Shown: one piece after another, positions 8,234 to 15,194 of the stretch | How positions within the stretch are numbered: position 1 is the first letter of the stretch | Layout of the letters: each line of letters starts with the position of its first letter | The notes under the pieces: generated by a model | What the model saw: the letters and a program-made list of their open reading frames with translations, nothing else | Told to the model about the DNA's origin: nothing | The model's database searches: none | Origin: Kiloniellaceae bacterium | GTDB taxonomy: Bacteria; Pseudomonadota; Alphaproteobacteria; Kiloniellales; Kiloniellaceae | Direction: 5' to 3' | DNA length: 47,271 bases | NCBI GenBank assembly: GCA_009377535.1 | Contig: WHTV01000024.1 | Span: forward strand, 1-47,271 | Translations under genes and position numbers: made by a program

Positions 8234-8542
8234 ATGTCGGACGAGCCTGTCGACCTGGATGCGCATCGCGATCTCGCGGCCCTGAAGGCCACGGAGGTGC
8301 GCCGCCAGCGCCTATACGAATTCCAGGTCGATCAGGAAGCGCTGCGCCACCGTCAGGAAGAGCTTGAAAAGGCCTTGGCCACGCCGGCGGAGAGCTGGCC
8401 GGAGGCCGCGGCCAAGGCGCAATACCTCATTCAGCTTTTCTCCGCCACGGTGGAGGCGCAGGACCCAAACCGCAAGGAGCTCATCGCGCAAACGCTCGAT
8501 GATTTGAGCAGGCTGTGCGAACGCGCGAAGGAACATCCATGA
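8234..8542 (+). CDS. Hypothetical helical protein (about 102 residues)
   Basis: The product is acidic, predicted all-helical, and coiled-coil-like in the centre (RRQRLYEFQVDQEALRHRQE). The C-terminal half carries SWPEAAAKAQYLIQLFSATVE and QDPNRKELIAQTLDDLSRL. I believe homologues exist as unannotated alphaproteobacterial genes, but I cannot name a family. ATG 8234 is preferred; a GTG at 8228 in the same frame overlaps the previous stop. Its own stop overlaps the next start in an ATGA at 8539-8542. This tight coupling puts it in one translational unit with the zinc-ribbon gene. Confidence 0.72.
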   Translation: MSDEPVDLDAHRDLAALKATEVRRQRLYEFQVDQEALRHRQEELEKALATPAESWPEAAAKAQYLIQLFSATVEAQDPNRKELIAQTLDDLSRLCERAKEHP

Positions 8543-8736
8543 GCGAGACCCAGAATATTGAATCGCCGGACGAGCAACTGAATCCGGATGACCCGAAGGT
8601 CCGCCACTGCCTGCGATGCCAGGCGGAGTTCACGAGCCAGTGGGCGGGCGAGCGGATCTGCGCGCGTTGCAAGGGCTCGACCACTTGGCGCAGCGGCATT
8701 CCGGTAAGGGCCGCATCGGCCGGCAGCAGGCGCTAG
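8539..8736 (+). CDS. Small zinc-ribbon protein (65 residues)
   Basis: Two Cys pairs, CLRC and CARC, are separated by about 16 residues (HCLRCQAEFTSQWAGERIC and then ARCKG). They form a typical zinc ribbon behind an acidic N-terminal tail (MSETQNIESPDEQLNPDD). The ATG at 8539 overlaps the previous gene's stop (ATGA). Zinc ribbons of this size usually bind nucleic acid or a protein partner; which applies here is unknown. The C-terminal end is short and basic (PVRAASAGSRR). Confidence 0.78.
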   Translation: MSETQNIESPDEQLNPDDPKVRHCLRCQAEFTSQWAGERICARCKGSTTWRSGIPVRAASAGSRR

Positions 8737-8799
8737 CGCCGGGGCTTCCGCGAAGGGCGGGAATGACGGCAGGCACCGCATTGAAAGGATCGTCACGAG

Positions 8800-8982
8800 A
8801 TGGACAGAGTAGATCGCGGGCTGAAGCACACCTGTTCGGAGTGCGCGGCCAAGTACTATGACTTGAGGATGAAGGTCGACGCCTGTCCCAAATGCGGCAC
8901 CAAGCGCCCCGCCGCGAAGGCCGCCAAGACGACCAGAAAGGCCCCGAATGCGTGGGGTTCAGCCTTCCGAAAGTACCCGTAG
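8800..8982 (+). CDS. FYDLN-acid-like small zinc-ribbon protein (60 residues)
   Basis: The product has the pattern GLKHTCSECAAKYYDLRMKV followed by CPKCGT. This closely resembles the N-terminal zinc ribbon of the FYDLN-acid (TIGR02300) family, in which an R-T-C-x-x-C-G-x-x-F-Y-D-L-N motif precedes CP-x-C. The long acidic tail of that family is absent; instead there is a Lys/Ala-rich basic tail (KRPAAKAAKTTRKAP). The ATG at 8800 has GAAAGGA upstream. It lies 63 bases after the other zinc-ribbon gene on the same strand, so the two are probably co-transcribed. Function is unknown even for the family. Confidence 0.75.
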   Translation: MDRVDRGLKHTCSECAAKYYDLRMKVDACPKCGTKRPAAKAAKTTRKAPNAWGSAFRKYP

Positions 8983-9192
8983 AGCAAAGAAACCTCCCAC
9001 GGCGGCCCTTTCGCTACGCCGCCCATTCCCGGTTCCAGCAATCTTACGGCCAAGGCTTGGCCCCGACGCGGGCAGGCGTCGGGAAACTCATGTCGGGGTT
9101 GAAGTATAAGAGAGAATACCCATAGTATTTATTCCTGGCGCCGATAATAAAAACCTGAGAATAATATCGATGTCAATAATATCAGATTCCTG

Positions 9193-9198
9193 TATAAT
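9193..9198 (+). promoter_or_regulatory. Candidate -10 box for the gene at 9251
   Basis: A perfect TATAAT lies 53 bases upstream of the ATG at 9251, in an AT-rich stretch that begins near 9120. Sixteen bases further upstream is TGTCAA (9171-9176), a poor -35. The region 8983-9250 holds no other gene I can support. Confidence 0.45.
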
Positions 9199-9250
9199 AG
9201 TAATAATCGAGAGGGAGAAATGGTTTTTCCCTGATTAGGAGGACCAGTAC

Positions 9251-9601
9251 ATGAACGCTCCCGAATGGCTAAAACCCGGGCTTTATGGCGCCGTCGCCGG
9301 CGCCGTTGCATTGGCAATCGTCGGCTTCTCCTGGGGCGGCTGGGTGACCGGCGGTACCGCTGACAAGCTGGCCAACGACCATGCCCGCCTGGAAGTCGTC
9401 GCCGCTCTGGTGCCGATCTGCCTCGAACAGTCCAAGCAGGACCCCCAACTGAGCCAGACGATGGCTCAACTGGAAGCGGCCAACAACTACAAGCGTAGCG
9501 ACATGCTGATGGAGGCCGGTTGGGCCACCATGCCGGGCTCGAGCGATCCCGATCGCGCTGTTGCCAGGGCCTGCATGGAAAAGCTCGCGGCGCAGTTCTA
9601 G
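9251..9601 (+). CDS. Small membrane-anchored hypothetical protein (116 residues)
   Basis: An N-terminal hydrophobic segment at about residues 10-32 (LYGAVAGAVALAIVGFSWGG) is followed by a soluble helical domain of about 80 residues. That domain has two conserved-looking Cys residues, in VPICLEQ and ARACMEKL. The segment lacks a clear signal-peptidase site, so I expect an inner-membrane anchor with a periplasmic domain. Similar short proteins are frequent and uncharacterised in alphaproteobacteria. GATTAGGAGGACC provides a ribosome site just before the ATG. The gene stands alone, next to the pseudogene at 9598-9840. Confidence 0.8.
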   Translation: MNAPEWLKPGLYGAVAGAVALAIVGFSWGGWVTGGTADKLANDHARLEVVAALVPICLEQSKQDPQLSQTMAQLEAANNYKRSDMLMEAGWATMPGSSDPDRAVARACMEKLAAQF

Positions 9602-9840
9602 TCGCCGTCTTGGTGAACGAGGCTGTGGACGAAGCGTAGTCGAGGCCGCGGTGGCGATAGGGATCGAAGGCGATCCTCTTCGCCATCTGCGGTTTGCGGC
9701 CGCCGTATCCAGTATCCAGAGTATTGACGGTGTGCAGGTGGTGCGCCCAGGTCTCGGCGAAATCTTCGCGGGGATGGGCGCTCGTCGCCGTCAGGGGCGC
9801 TGAGCTCCTGGCGACAGTGCAGGCACTCGAAGAGCTTCAT
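9598..9840 (-). pseudogene. Decayed zinc-ribbon/putative zinc-metallopeptidase gene
   Basis: On the minus strand an ATG at 9838-9840 begins MKLFECLHCRQEL, like the N-terminal zinc ribbon (PF10005) of putative zinc-binding metallopeptidases. Immediately afterwards a second frame reads SAHPREDFAETWAHHLHTVN, which matches the conserved HPxEDFAETWAHYLH segment of the same family's peptidase domain (PF15887). The first frame then resumes with RLRFVHSLVH before a stop at 9598, resembling the family's C-terminus. The intact protein would be several hundred residues, but here about 80 codons remain, so most of the middle, including the expected HExxH region, is deleted. At least two frame disruptions are needed. 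It is a remnant and makes no functional enzyme. Confidence 0.72.
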
Positions 9841-9851
9841 GTCACGGGGGC

Positions 9852-11168
9852 TCACTCACCGTTTGTTTCCCGGTAGATGAAATCGTTCCTCATGGGGTAG
9901 GTCGGCGTGTTGCCCTTGCTGAAGGTGATCTGATAGAGGCGTTGCAGGTTGTTGGGCGTGCGAAACCCTTCGGCGCAGAGCCTGAAGTAGGCGTTCCAGC
10001 GCCGCCTGAACCGCTCATCGAAGCGGTTTGGATCGAGGGCGTGGATCTTGTCCCAGTTCTTGCTGAAGTTTTCAGCCCAACAATCGAGGGTCAGGGCGTA
10101 GTGACGCCGTAAGTTCTCGATCTGAAGCACCTCCAGGCCGTACTTGGACATGAGGTGGACCGTCTCATCGAGCCCGGGCACGTAGCAGCCGGGAAACACG
10201 TGATGCCGGATGAAGTAGTTGGTTTCCCGCTTTTGCTGGTGACCGATGAAGTGGAGGACGCCGATCCCGCCTTCTTTCAGGCCGCGTGCGATGCTCCTGA
10301 TCCAGTCGTCCAGGTATTTCTCCTGGGCATGCTCGTAGACGCCGACCGAGACGTAGCGATCATATTGCTGGCCGTCGGCGCCGAGGCTGCGATGTTCCCG
10401 CTCCAGGATCCTGACCCGGTCGCCGAGCCCTTGCGCCGCGATCTCGCGCTGCATGTAGTCGTTCTGCGCAGCGACGATCCCATAGTTGTCTACGATCGCG
10501 CCATAAGCCTTTGCCGCTAGCAGGGACAGATAGCCCCAACCGGACCCCACCTCGATCAGCCGACAGCCCGGCTCGAGCGCCAGCTTCTTGCAGATGTGGG
10601 CGAACTTGTCGTGTTGGGCCTGATCCAGCGTTTCGGTGTGCTCGCCCCAGTAGGCGCAGGTATAGCCGAAGGTCCGGCCCAGCACGATTTCGAAGAACTC
10701 GTTCGGCAGATCGTAGTGCGCTTCGGCATTTGCCTTGGCCTGCGCGGCGGTGCGCGCATCGTGACGCAGCTTGTGCCACCGGTTGCGCAAGATGTTCAGG
10801 GGATTGGAATGCGGTCCGCCGGCGTTCTTGGTCGACAGGCCCTTATCCGCATGGGCATCCAGCTTGACCAGCGCTGCGATGTCGCCATGGATGTCGATGG
10901 TCTGATCGAAGTAGGCATCCAGCAGACCCATGTCGGTGAACAGGACGGTCCACATCTCGGCCCCGACCGTCTTGAACCGTATCGAGAGCTCGGGCTCCCC
11001 GGCGCGGTTCCGGTAGACGCCTCCGTCGGAAAACACGACCTCAAAGGTGATCGGCGAGGCCTTGTATGTGCTGAAGGTGTTTCGCAGGGCGGTGCGCAGC
11101 GGAACGCCCAACCAACGGCGGAAGATACCCTCGTGTGCCCCGTCAACGGTTTTCGACGCCCTCGTCAC
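9852..11168 (-). CDS. cfa: Cyclopropane-fatty-acyl-phospholipid synthase family protein
   Basis: These SAM-dependent enzymes methylenate cis double bonds of membrane phospholipid acyl chains. The 438-residue protein has the substrate-entry segment YDLPNEFF (152-159) and C171AYW, matching the bicarbonate-site Cys region of Cfa. It also has EVGSGWG (206-212) as the SAM loop, E279-H280 in GVYEH, and H306-FIG-H310. The SAM loop departs from the usual DIGCGWG, so a related lipid methyltransferase is possible. A GTG at 11168 with GAGGAAG about eight bases upstream is the start. It lies 29 bases after the RraA-like gene on the same strand, so it is likely the last gene of that operon. Confidence 0.87.
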   Translation of the reverse strand: MTRASKTVDGAHEGIFRRWLGVPLRTALRNTFSTYKASPITFEVVFSDGGVYRNRAGEPELSIRFKTVGAEMWTVLFTDMGLLDAYFDQTIDIHGDIAALVKLDAHADKGLSTKNAGGPHSNPLNILRNRWHKLRHDARTAAQAKANAEAHYDLPNEFFEIVLGRTFGYTCAYWGEHTETLDQAQHDKFAHICKKLALEPGCRLIEVGSGWGYLSLLAAKAYGAIVDNYGIVAAQNDYMQREIAAQGLGDRVRILEREHRSLGADGQQYDRYVSVGVYEHAQEKYLDDWIRSIARGLKEGGIGVLHFIGHQQKRETNYFIRHHVFPGCYVPGLDETVHLMSKYGLEVLQIENLRRHYALTLDCWAENFSKNWDKIHALDPNRFDERFRRRWNAYFRLCAEGFRTPNNLQRLYQITFSKGNTPTYPMRNDFIYRETNGE

Positions 11169-11197
11169 TTTACTTCCTCACGTCCCGCTCGGGCCGT

Positions 11198-11905
11198 TCA
11201 GTCGCCCTTGTTGATCTCCGCTTCATAGCGCGCGCGGTTCTCGTCGTTGATCGGGTAGAGGCCGGGCAGCCTGGCGCCGGCCTGCACCTCCTTCATGATC
11301 CAGCCTTCCAGACGCTCCTGCTCGAGGCCGAGCTCGGCGACCTCCTGGATCAGCGCCTGCGGCACCACCACGGCACCGTCGCGGTCGGTGACGATGAGGT
11401 CGTCCGGGAAGACTGCCACGCCGCCGCAGGCGACCGGTTGCTGCCAGCCAACGAAGGTGAGGCCGGCGACCGAGGGCGGCGCGGCGATGCCGCTGCACCA
11501 CACCGGCAGGCCGCTCGCCTCCACGCCGTCGATGTCGCGCAGCACGCCGTCGGTCACCAGGGCGGTGACGCCGCGCTTGGCCATGCGGGCACAAAGAATA
11601 TCCCCGAAGATGCCGGCGTCGCTGACTCCCATGGCGTCGACCACGGCGATGACGCCTTCCGGCATGTCCTCGATGGCGCCGCGGGTCGAGGTCGGCGACG
11701 ACCAGGAGGCCGGGGTCGCCAGGTCTTCGCGGGCCGGCACGAAGCGCAGGGTGAAGGCTGGGCCGACCAGGCGGCCCTGGCCGTTGCGCAGTGGCCGGGT
11801 GCCACGCAGCCAGACGTTGCGCAGCCCTTTCTTCAGCAGGATGGTCGTGATGGTGGCGGTCGTGATGCTTTCGTAGGCTTCACGCAGGGCGGAATCGAGG
11901 GCCAA
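11198..11905 (-). CDS. RraA-like aldolase family protein (HMG/CHA aldolase-type)
   Basis: The 235-residue protein belongs to the RraA/class II pyruvate-aldolase superfamily. The core motif is present as G101-DILCARMAKRG-112 followed by D119-G-V-L-R123-D124, the Arg/Asp pair that binds the alpha-keto acid and divalent metal in 4-hydroxy-4-methyl-2-oxoglutarate aldolase. Homologues are often named RNase E regulator RraA, but an enzymatic role is more likely for a protein that is longer than E. coli RraA (161 residues) and sits beside a metabolic gene. It starts 28 bases after the ggt stop, with AGGCTC before the ATG. The substrate is unknown. Confidence 0.82.
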   Translation of the reverse strand: MALDSALREAYESITTATITTILLKKGLRNVWLRGTRPLRNGQGRLVGPAFTLRFVPAREDLATPASWSSPTSTRGAIEDMPEGVIAVVDAMGVSDAGIFGDILCARMAKRGVTALVTDGVLRDIDGVEASGLPVWCSGIAAPPSVAGLTFVGWQQPVACGGVAVFPDDLIVTDRDGAVVVPQALIQEVAELGLEQERLEGWIMKEVQAGARLPGLYPINDENRARYEAEINKGD

Positions 11906-11932
11906 GGGACAGAGCCTCCTAATCTGGAATTT

Positions 11933-13528
11933 CTAATAGCCGAGGGCGCAGCCGTCCTTGCGCGGGTCGGACCCGCCGGCAAGGGTGCCCTCCGCCCAAT
12001 CGATTTGGATCGCCTGGCTGCCGCCGAGCGGTTTGGACGGCGCCTCGAAGCTGTGGCCCATCTCTTCGAGTTTCGCCAGAACGTCTGCGGGCACGCCGCT
12101 TTCGGCCTGCACGTCGGTCTCGCCGGGGGGCGGGAAGATGCGCGCGAGGTCCATGGACTGTTGCACGTCGAGCCCGAAGTCGACCAGGTTGGTGAGGAAG
12201 CGGGCATGGCCGGCTGCCTGATAGTGGCCGCCCATGACGCCGAAGGGCATCACCGCCTTGTCGCCCTTGGCCGCCATGCCGGGGATGATGGTGTGCATCG
12301 GGCGCTTGCCCGGCGCGATGCAGTTCGGGTGATCCGGATCGAGCGAGAAGGCAGTGCCGCGGTTCTGCAGCACCACGCCGCTCTTAGGTCCCGTGATGCC
12401 GCTGCCGAAGGAGCTGAACAGCGAGTTGATGAAGCTGACGGCGTTGCGGTCCTTATCGACCACGCTGATGTAGACGGTGTCGGCGTGAACGGCGACCGGT
12501 GCCGGGGCGCTGGTCACGGTGGCGCGGTCGGGCCGGATGCGCGCGCGCAGCCTGGCGGCATATTCGGGCGACAGCAGCTCGGCCACCGGCACGACGGCCT
12601 GGGCCGGGTCGGCCAGATGGGCATCGCGTTCGTGGTAGGCGAGGCGGGTCGCTTCGATCTCCAGGTGCAGACGCTCGGCGCTCATGGCGCCCAGGGACGG
12701 CAGGTCGAAGCCGGAGAGGATGTTCAGCAGCAGCAGCGCGATGACGCCCTGGCCGTTGGGCGGACACTCGTAGACGTCGTAGCCCTTGTAGCTGCTCTTG
12801 ATCGGATCGGCGTACTGGCCGCCTGCGGCGGCGAAGTCCTCCAGGCTGTGCAGGCCGCCCAGATCGCGCAGGTGCGCGACGAGATCTTCGGCGATGCTGC
12901 CCTTGTAGAAAGCGTCGCGGCCATCGCGGGCGATCAGCTCCAGGGTCGCTGCCAGCAGGGGCTGGCGCTGCACGCTGCCGAGCGCCGGCACCCTGCCGTC
13001 CGGCAGGTAGATGGCGCTGGTTGCGGGATCGTGCGAAAGGGTCTCGATCTCGCCCTGCCAATCGCTGAACACCCGCTCGGTGACGGCGAAGCCCTCGCGC
13101 GCAAAGCGGATGGCCGGCTGCAGCATGTCACCGAGGCTGCGGCTGCCGTGGTCGCGCAGCAGCTGCGCCCAGGCGTCCACAGCGCCGGGCACGGTCACCG
13201 CATGCGGGGTGAAGCGCTCGATCTTGTCGATGCCCTGCTTGGCATACCACTCCGGCGTGGCCGCCTGCGGGGCGCGGCCGGAGCCGTTGAAGGCGACGAT
13301 GTTCGAGCTGCCCCGGGGCGCGAAGAGCACGAAGCAGTCGCCGCCGATGCCGGTCGACTCAGGCTCGACGACGCCCTGCACCGCGCAGGCGGCCACCGCG
13401 GCGTCCATGGCGTTGCCGCCGTCGCGCAGCACGTCCAGGGCGGTGAGGGTCGCCAGGCTGTGAGAGGTCGCCGCCATGCCGTTCAGCGAGCGGGCGACCG
13501 AGCGGCCGGGCAGATCGAGATTTCGCAT
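11933..13528 (-). CDS. Gamma-glutamyltransferase family protein (Ntn hydrolase)
   Basis: The 531-residue precursor would self-cleave at T351 in DTVYISVVDKD, the nucleophile position of the small subunit. It is followed by AVSFINSLFSSFGSGI, equivalent to the family's Ser-rich oxyanion region, and later by PMHTIIP and GVMGGHYQAAGH. The N-terminal half has DGGNAMDAAVA and STGIGGDCFVLF, both typical. No signal peptide is visible, unlike secreted glutathione-cleaving GGTs, so it may act on cytoplasmic gamma-glutamyl or oxamate-type substrates (a related fold branch, with RraA-type partners). It starts at ATG 13528 with AAGGAAC upstream and is the first gene of the apparent ggt-rraA-cfa operon. Confidence 0.9.
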   Translation of the reverse strand: MRNLDLPGRSVARSLNGMAATSHSLATLTALDVLRDGGNAMDAAVAACAVQGVVEPESTGIGGDCFVLFAPRGSSNIVAFNGSGRAPQAATPEWYAKQGIDKIERFTPHAVTVPGAVDAWAQLLRDHGSRSLGDMLQPAIRFAREGFAVTERVFSDWQGEIETLSHDPATSAIYLPDGRVPALGSVQRQPLLAATLELIARDGRDAFYKGSIAEDLVAHLRDLGGLHSLEDFAAAGGQYADPIKSSYKGYDVYECPPNGQGVIALLLLNILSGFDLPSLGAMSAERLHLEIEATRLAYHERDAHLADPAQAVVPVAELLSPEYAARLRARIRPDRATVTSAPAPVAVHADTVYISVVDKDRNAVSFINSLFSSFGSGITGPKSGVVLQNRGTAFSLDPDHPNCIAPGKRPMHTIIPGMAAKGDKAVMPFGVMGGHYQAAGHARFLTNLVDFGLDVQQSMDLARIFPPPGETDVQAESGVPADVLAKLEEMGHSFEAPSKPLGGSQAIQIDWAEGTLAGGSDPRKDGCALGY

Positions 13529-13554
13529 GCCTTGCTGAGTTCCTTTGCATGAGC

Positions 13555-13572
13555 GCCGACGGCGCCGTCGGC
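13555..13572 (-). promoter_or_regulatory. 18-base perfect palindrome upstream of ggt
   Basis: GCCGACGGCGCCGTCGGC is a perfect palindrome centred about 35 bases before the ggt ATG. It could be a regulator-binding site or a structured leader element. No partner regulator is adjacent. Confidence 0.4.
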
Positions 13573-13812
13573 GAGAGGATCGGCCTTTTCATGAGGCCGA
13601 TGGGAGTATTCGCATTTCCCCTGATGTAGCGGCCCGGATGGTCCTTGGAAAGGGGCTCTTGGCCTCCCTTAACTTTCCAGTTACTGGAAGAGGACGCGGT
13701 AGCCCATAATTTTTTCATCAACTCCAATTGGCGTTTCAATTATAGTAGAACCGTGGGGTGATTGCGCCACGGCCCCTCTTGAACGTGTCAGCGCAAACGA
13801 AGCGGCGTCGAG

Positions 13813-14094
13813 ATGCACGGTCTCAAGAACTACAATCTTATCGTCGAACCCTGGCGGGGGAACCCTGGCCCGAACCGGCCGAGCGGGCGCCCTGGCTATC
13901 GCTGGCGCGTGACCTGGAAGCTGCAGGGCGAATTCTACGCCGAAGGTTTCGAGGACTCCCACGCTGCCGCGCGGGCCGCCGCCGAGGCCTTTCTCACCAA
14001 GCAGGGCATAGAGATCATGTCCCTCAGCCGTCCGGCACTGCGCCCGCCGCTGCCGCCTGCGGCGCCCGTGAGACAGTTCAGCCAGCGGAGTTGA
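13813..14094 (+). CDS. Hypothetical protein, 93 residues
   Basis: This is a small soluble protein with a likely beta-beta-alpha core: GYRWRVTWKLQGEFYAEGFE followed by DSHAAARAAAEAFLTKQG. A Pro-rich tail follows. The pattern of aromatic strands followed by an Ala-rich helix suggests a real folded domain, but I do not recognise the family. Start ATG 13813 has GAG close by, a weak ribosome site; TATAGT at 13741-13746 could be its -10. It is divergent from ggt and convergent with the binding-protein gene. Confidence 0.62.
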   Translation: MHGLKNYNLIVEPWRGNPGPNRPSGRPGYRWRVTWKLQGEFYAEGFEDSHAAARAAAEAFLTKQGIEIMSLSRPALRPPLPPAAPVRQFSQRS

Positions 14095-14114
14095 AGGTCG
14101 TCACCGGCGGCGCC

Positions 14115-15194
14115 TCATTCCTGAATGCCACCGACGGAGGAACGCCACAGATCGAGGAAAATCTCCCGTTTCTGCCGGTCGAGGCCGACCAGCAGGGCCG
14201 GCGAGAAGGGGATGGGGTGGAGCGTCGACGGACCGCCCGAGAGCAGTGACGAGCCGCCGTCTTCGCTGCTCCCGAACGAGACGATCAAGGACGCTTCGGC
14301 AAGCTGTAGCCGGCCTTCTTCCGATAGCAGGAAGTTGATGAAGCGCTTGGCCGGCTCCGGGTTCTCCGCCCAGCGGGGAATCAGTGCGGCGCGCGCCAGG
14401 ACCAGCGTGTAGTCGGCCGGCGCGACGACACCGATCCGGGGGTCTACCTCGGCCCGCGCCAAGGCGTAGGAGCCGAGCATGTTATAGGCCAGCAGGTAGC
14501 GCCCCTCCGCCACGCCATCGATGATCTCGGCTGAGCAACAGGTTGCGACCATCCGATTGCGGGCGAGGGCTTCGATCAAGCGGCCGAAAGTGGTCGCGTG
14601 CTGCGAATCGACGAAGGCGAATAGGTAGCCGAGACCGGATTGCTCGATGTCGTAGGTAGCAATCCGCCCGGCGTAAGGGTTCTCGGCCGGTCGCACCATG
14701 TCGATGAGGTCGAAACGCGACCGCGGCACCTGCTCGGGCGGAACGCGATCGCGGTTGTAGACGATCACCGCCGGCTCAAAGGTGATGCCGAACATCTCGT
14801 CGCGCCAGTTCGCCCAGTCGGGAAGCGCTTCGGTGCGGTCCGACACATGCGGCTGCGCACAGCGGTCGTTCACCAGCTTGACCTGCAAGTCGATGGCTGA
14901 ACTGATCACCAGGTCGGCGCTCGCTTCGCCGTCATGACAAGCGCGCATGGCACGCTCGTAAAGCTCATTGGTCAGGATCTCCTCGTAGCGGATCGCGAGG
15001 TTCGGAACGCGAGCGGAGAAAGCCTTGAGGACCGGCGTGAATGGCTCGACGTCGGTGGAGCCCTGGATCAGGAGCCTCTCACCAGCCTCGTTCCAGGGCG
15101 GACCGAGCGTAACGATCTCGTCCTGCGCCAGGGCGCCGCTCGTGGCGAACGCCAGGGCCAGGTAGGTCAGGATGACCCGGGAGCATAATTTCAT
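14115..15194 (-). CDS. Periplasmic ABC-type solute-binding protein coupled to tctDE
   Basis: The 359-residue protein has a Sec signal peptide (hydrophobic stretch VILTYLALAFATSGALA, cleavage near residue 23) and the periplasmic binding protein type II fold of iron/polyamine/sulfate-type binders. Landmarks are IQGSTDVEPFTPVLKAF near the N-terminus, DLVISSAIDLQVKLV, TFEPAVIVYNRD and FINFLLSEEGR. No ABC permease or ATPase gene is nearby. Its ATG overlaps the stop of the histidine kinase gene, so it is translated with the kinase. I infer that it presents a ligand to the TctE sensor rather than to a transporter. Proteins of this kind in tctDE operons have been annotated before, but their ligand is not known to me. 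Confidence 0.87.
   Translation of the reverse strand: MKLCSRVILTYLALAFATSGALAQDEIVTLGPPWNEAGERLLIQGSTDVEPFTPVLKAFSARVPNLAIRYEEILTNELYERAMRACHDGEASADLVISSAIDLQVKLVNDRCAQPHVSDRTEALPDWANWRDEMFGITFEPAVIVYNRDRVPPEQVPRSRFDLIDMVRPAENPYAGRIATYDIEQSGLGYLFAFVDSQHATTFGRLIEALARNRMVATCCSAEIIDGVAEGRYLLAYNMLGSYALARAEVDPRIGVVAPADYTLVLARAALIPRWAENPEPAKRFINFLLSEEGRLQLAEASLIVSFGSSEDGGSSLLSGGPSTLHPIPFSPALLVGLDRQKREIFLDLWRSSVGGIQE

Noticed and set aside
11135..13552. Long plus-strand open frame opposite ggt and rraA
   Set aside because: Antisense of two clear genes; high G+C removes stop codons and the product resembles no protein.
13681..13962. Minus-strand open frame overlapping the gene at 13813
   Set aside because: Arg/Pro/Ala-rich composition typical of a shadow frame; the plus-strand frame has a folded pattern.
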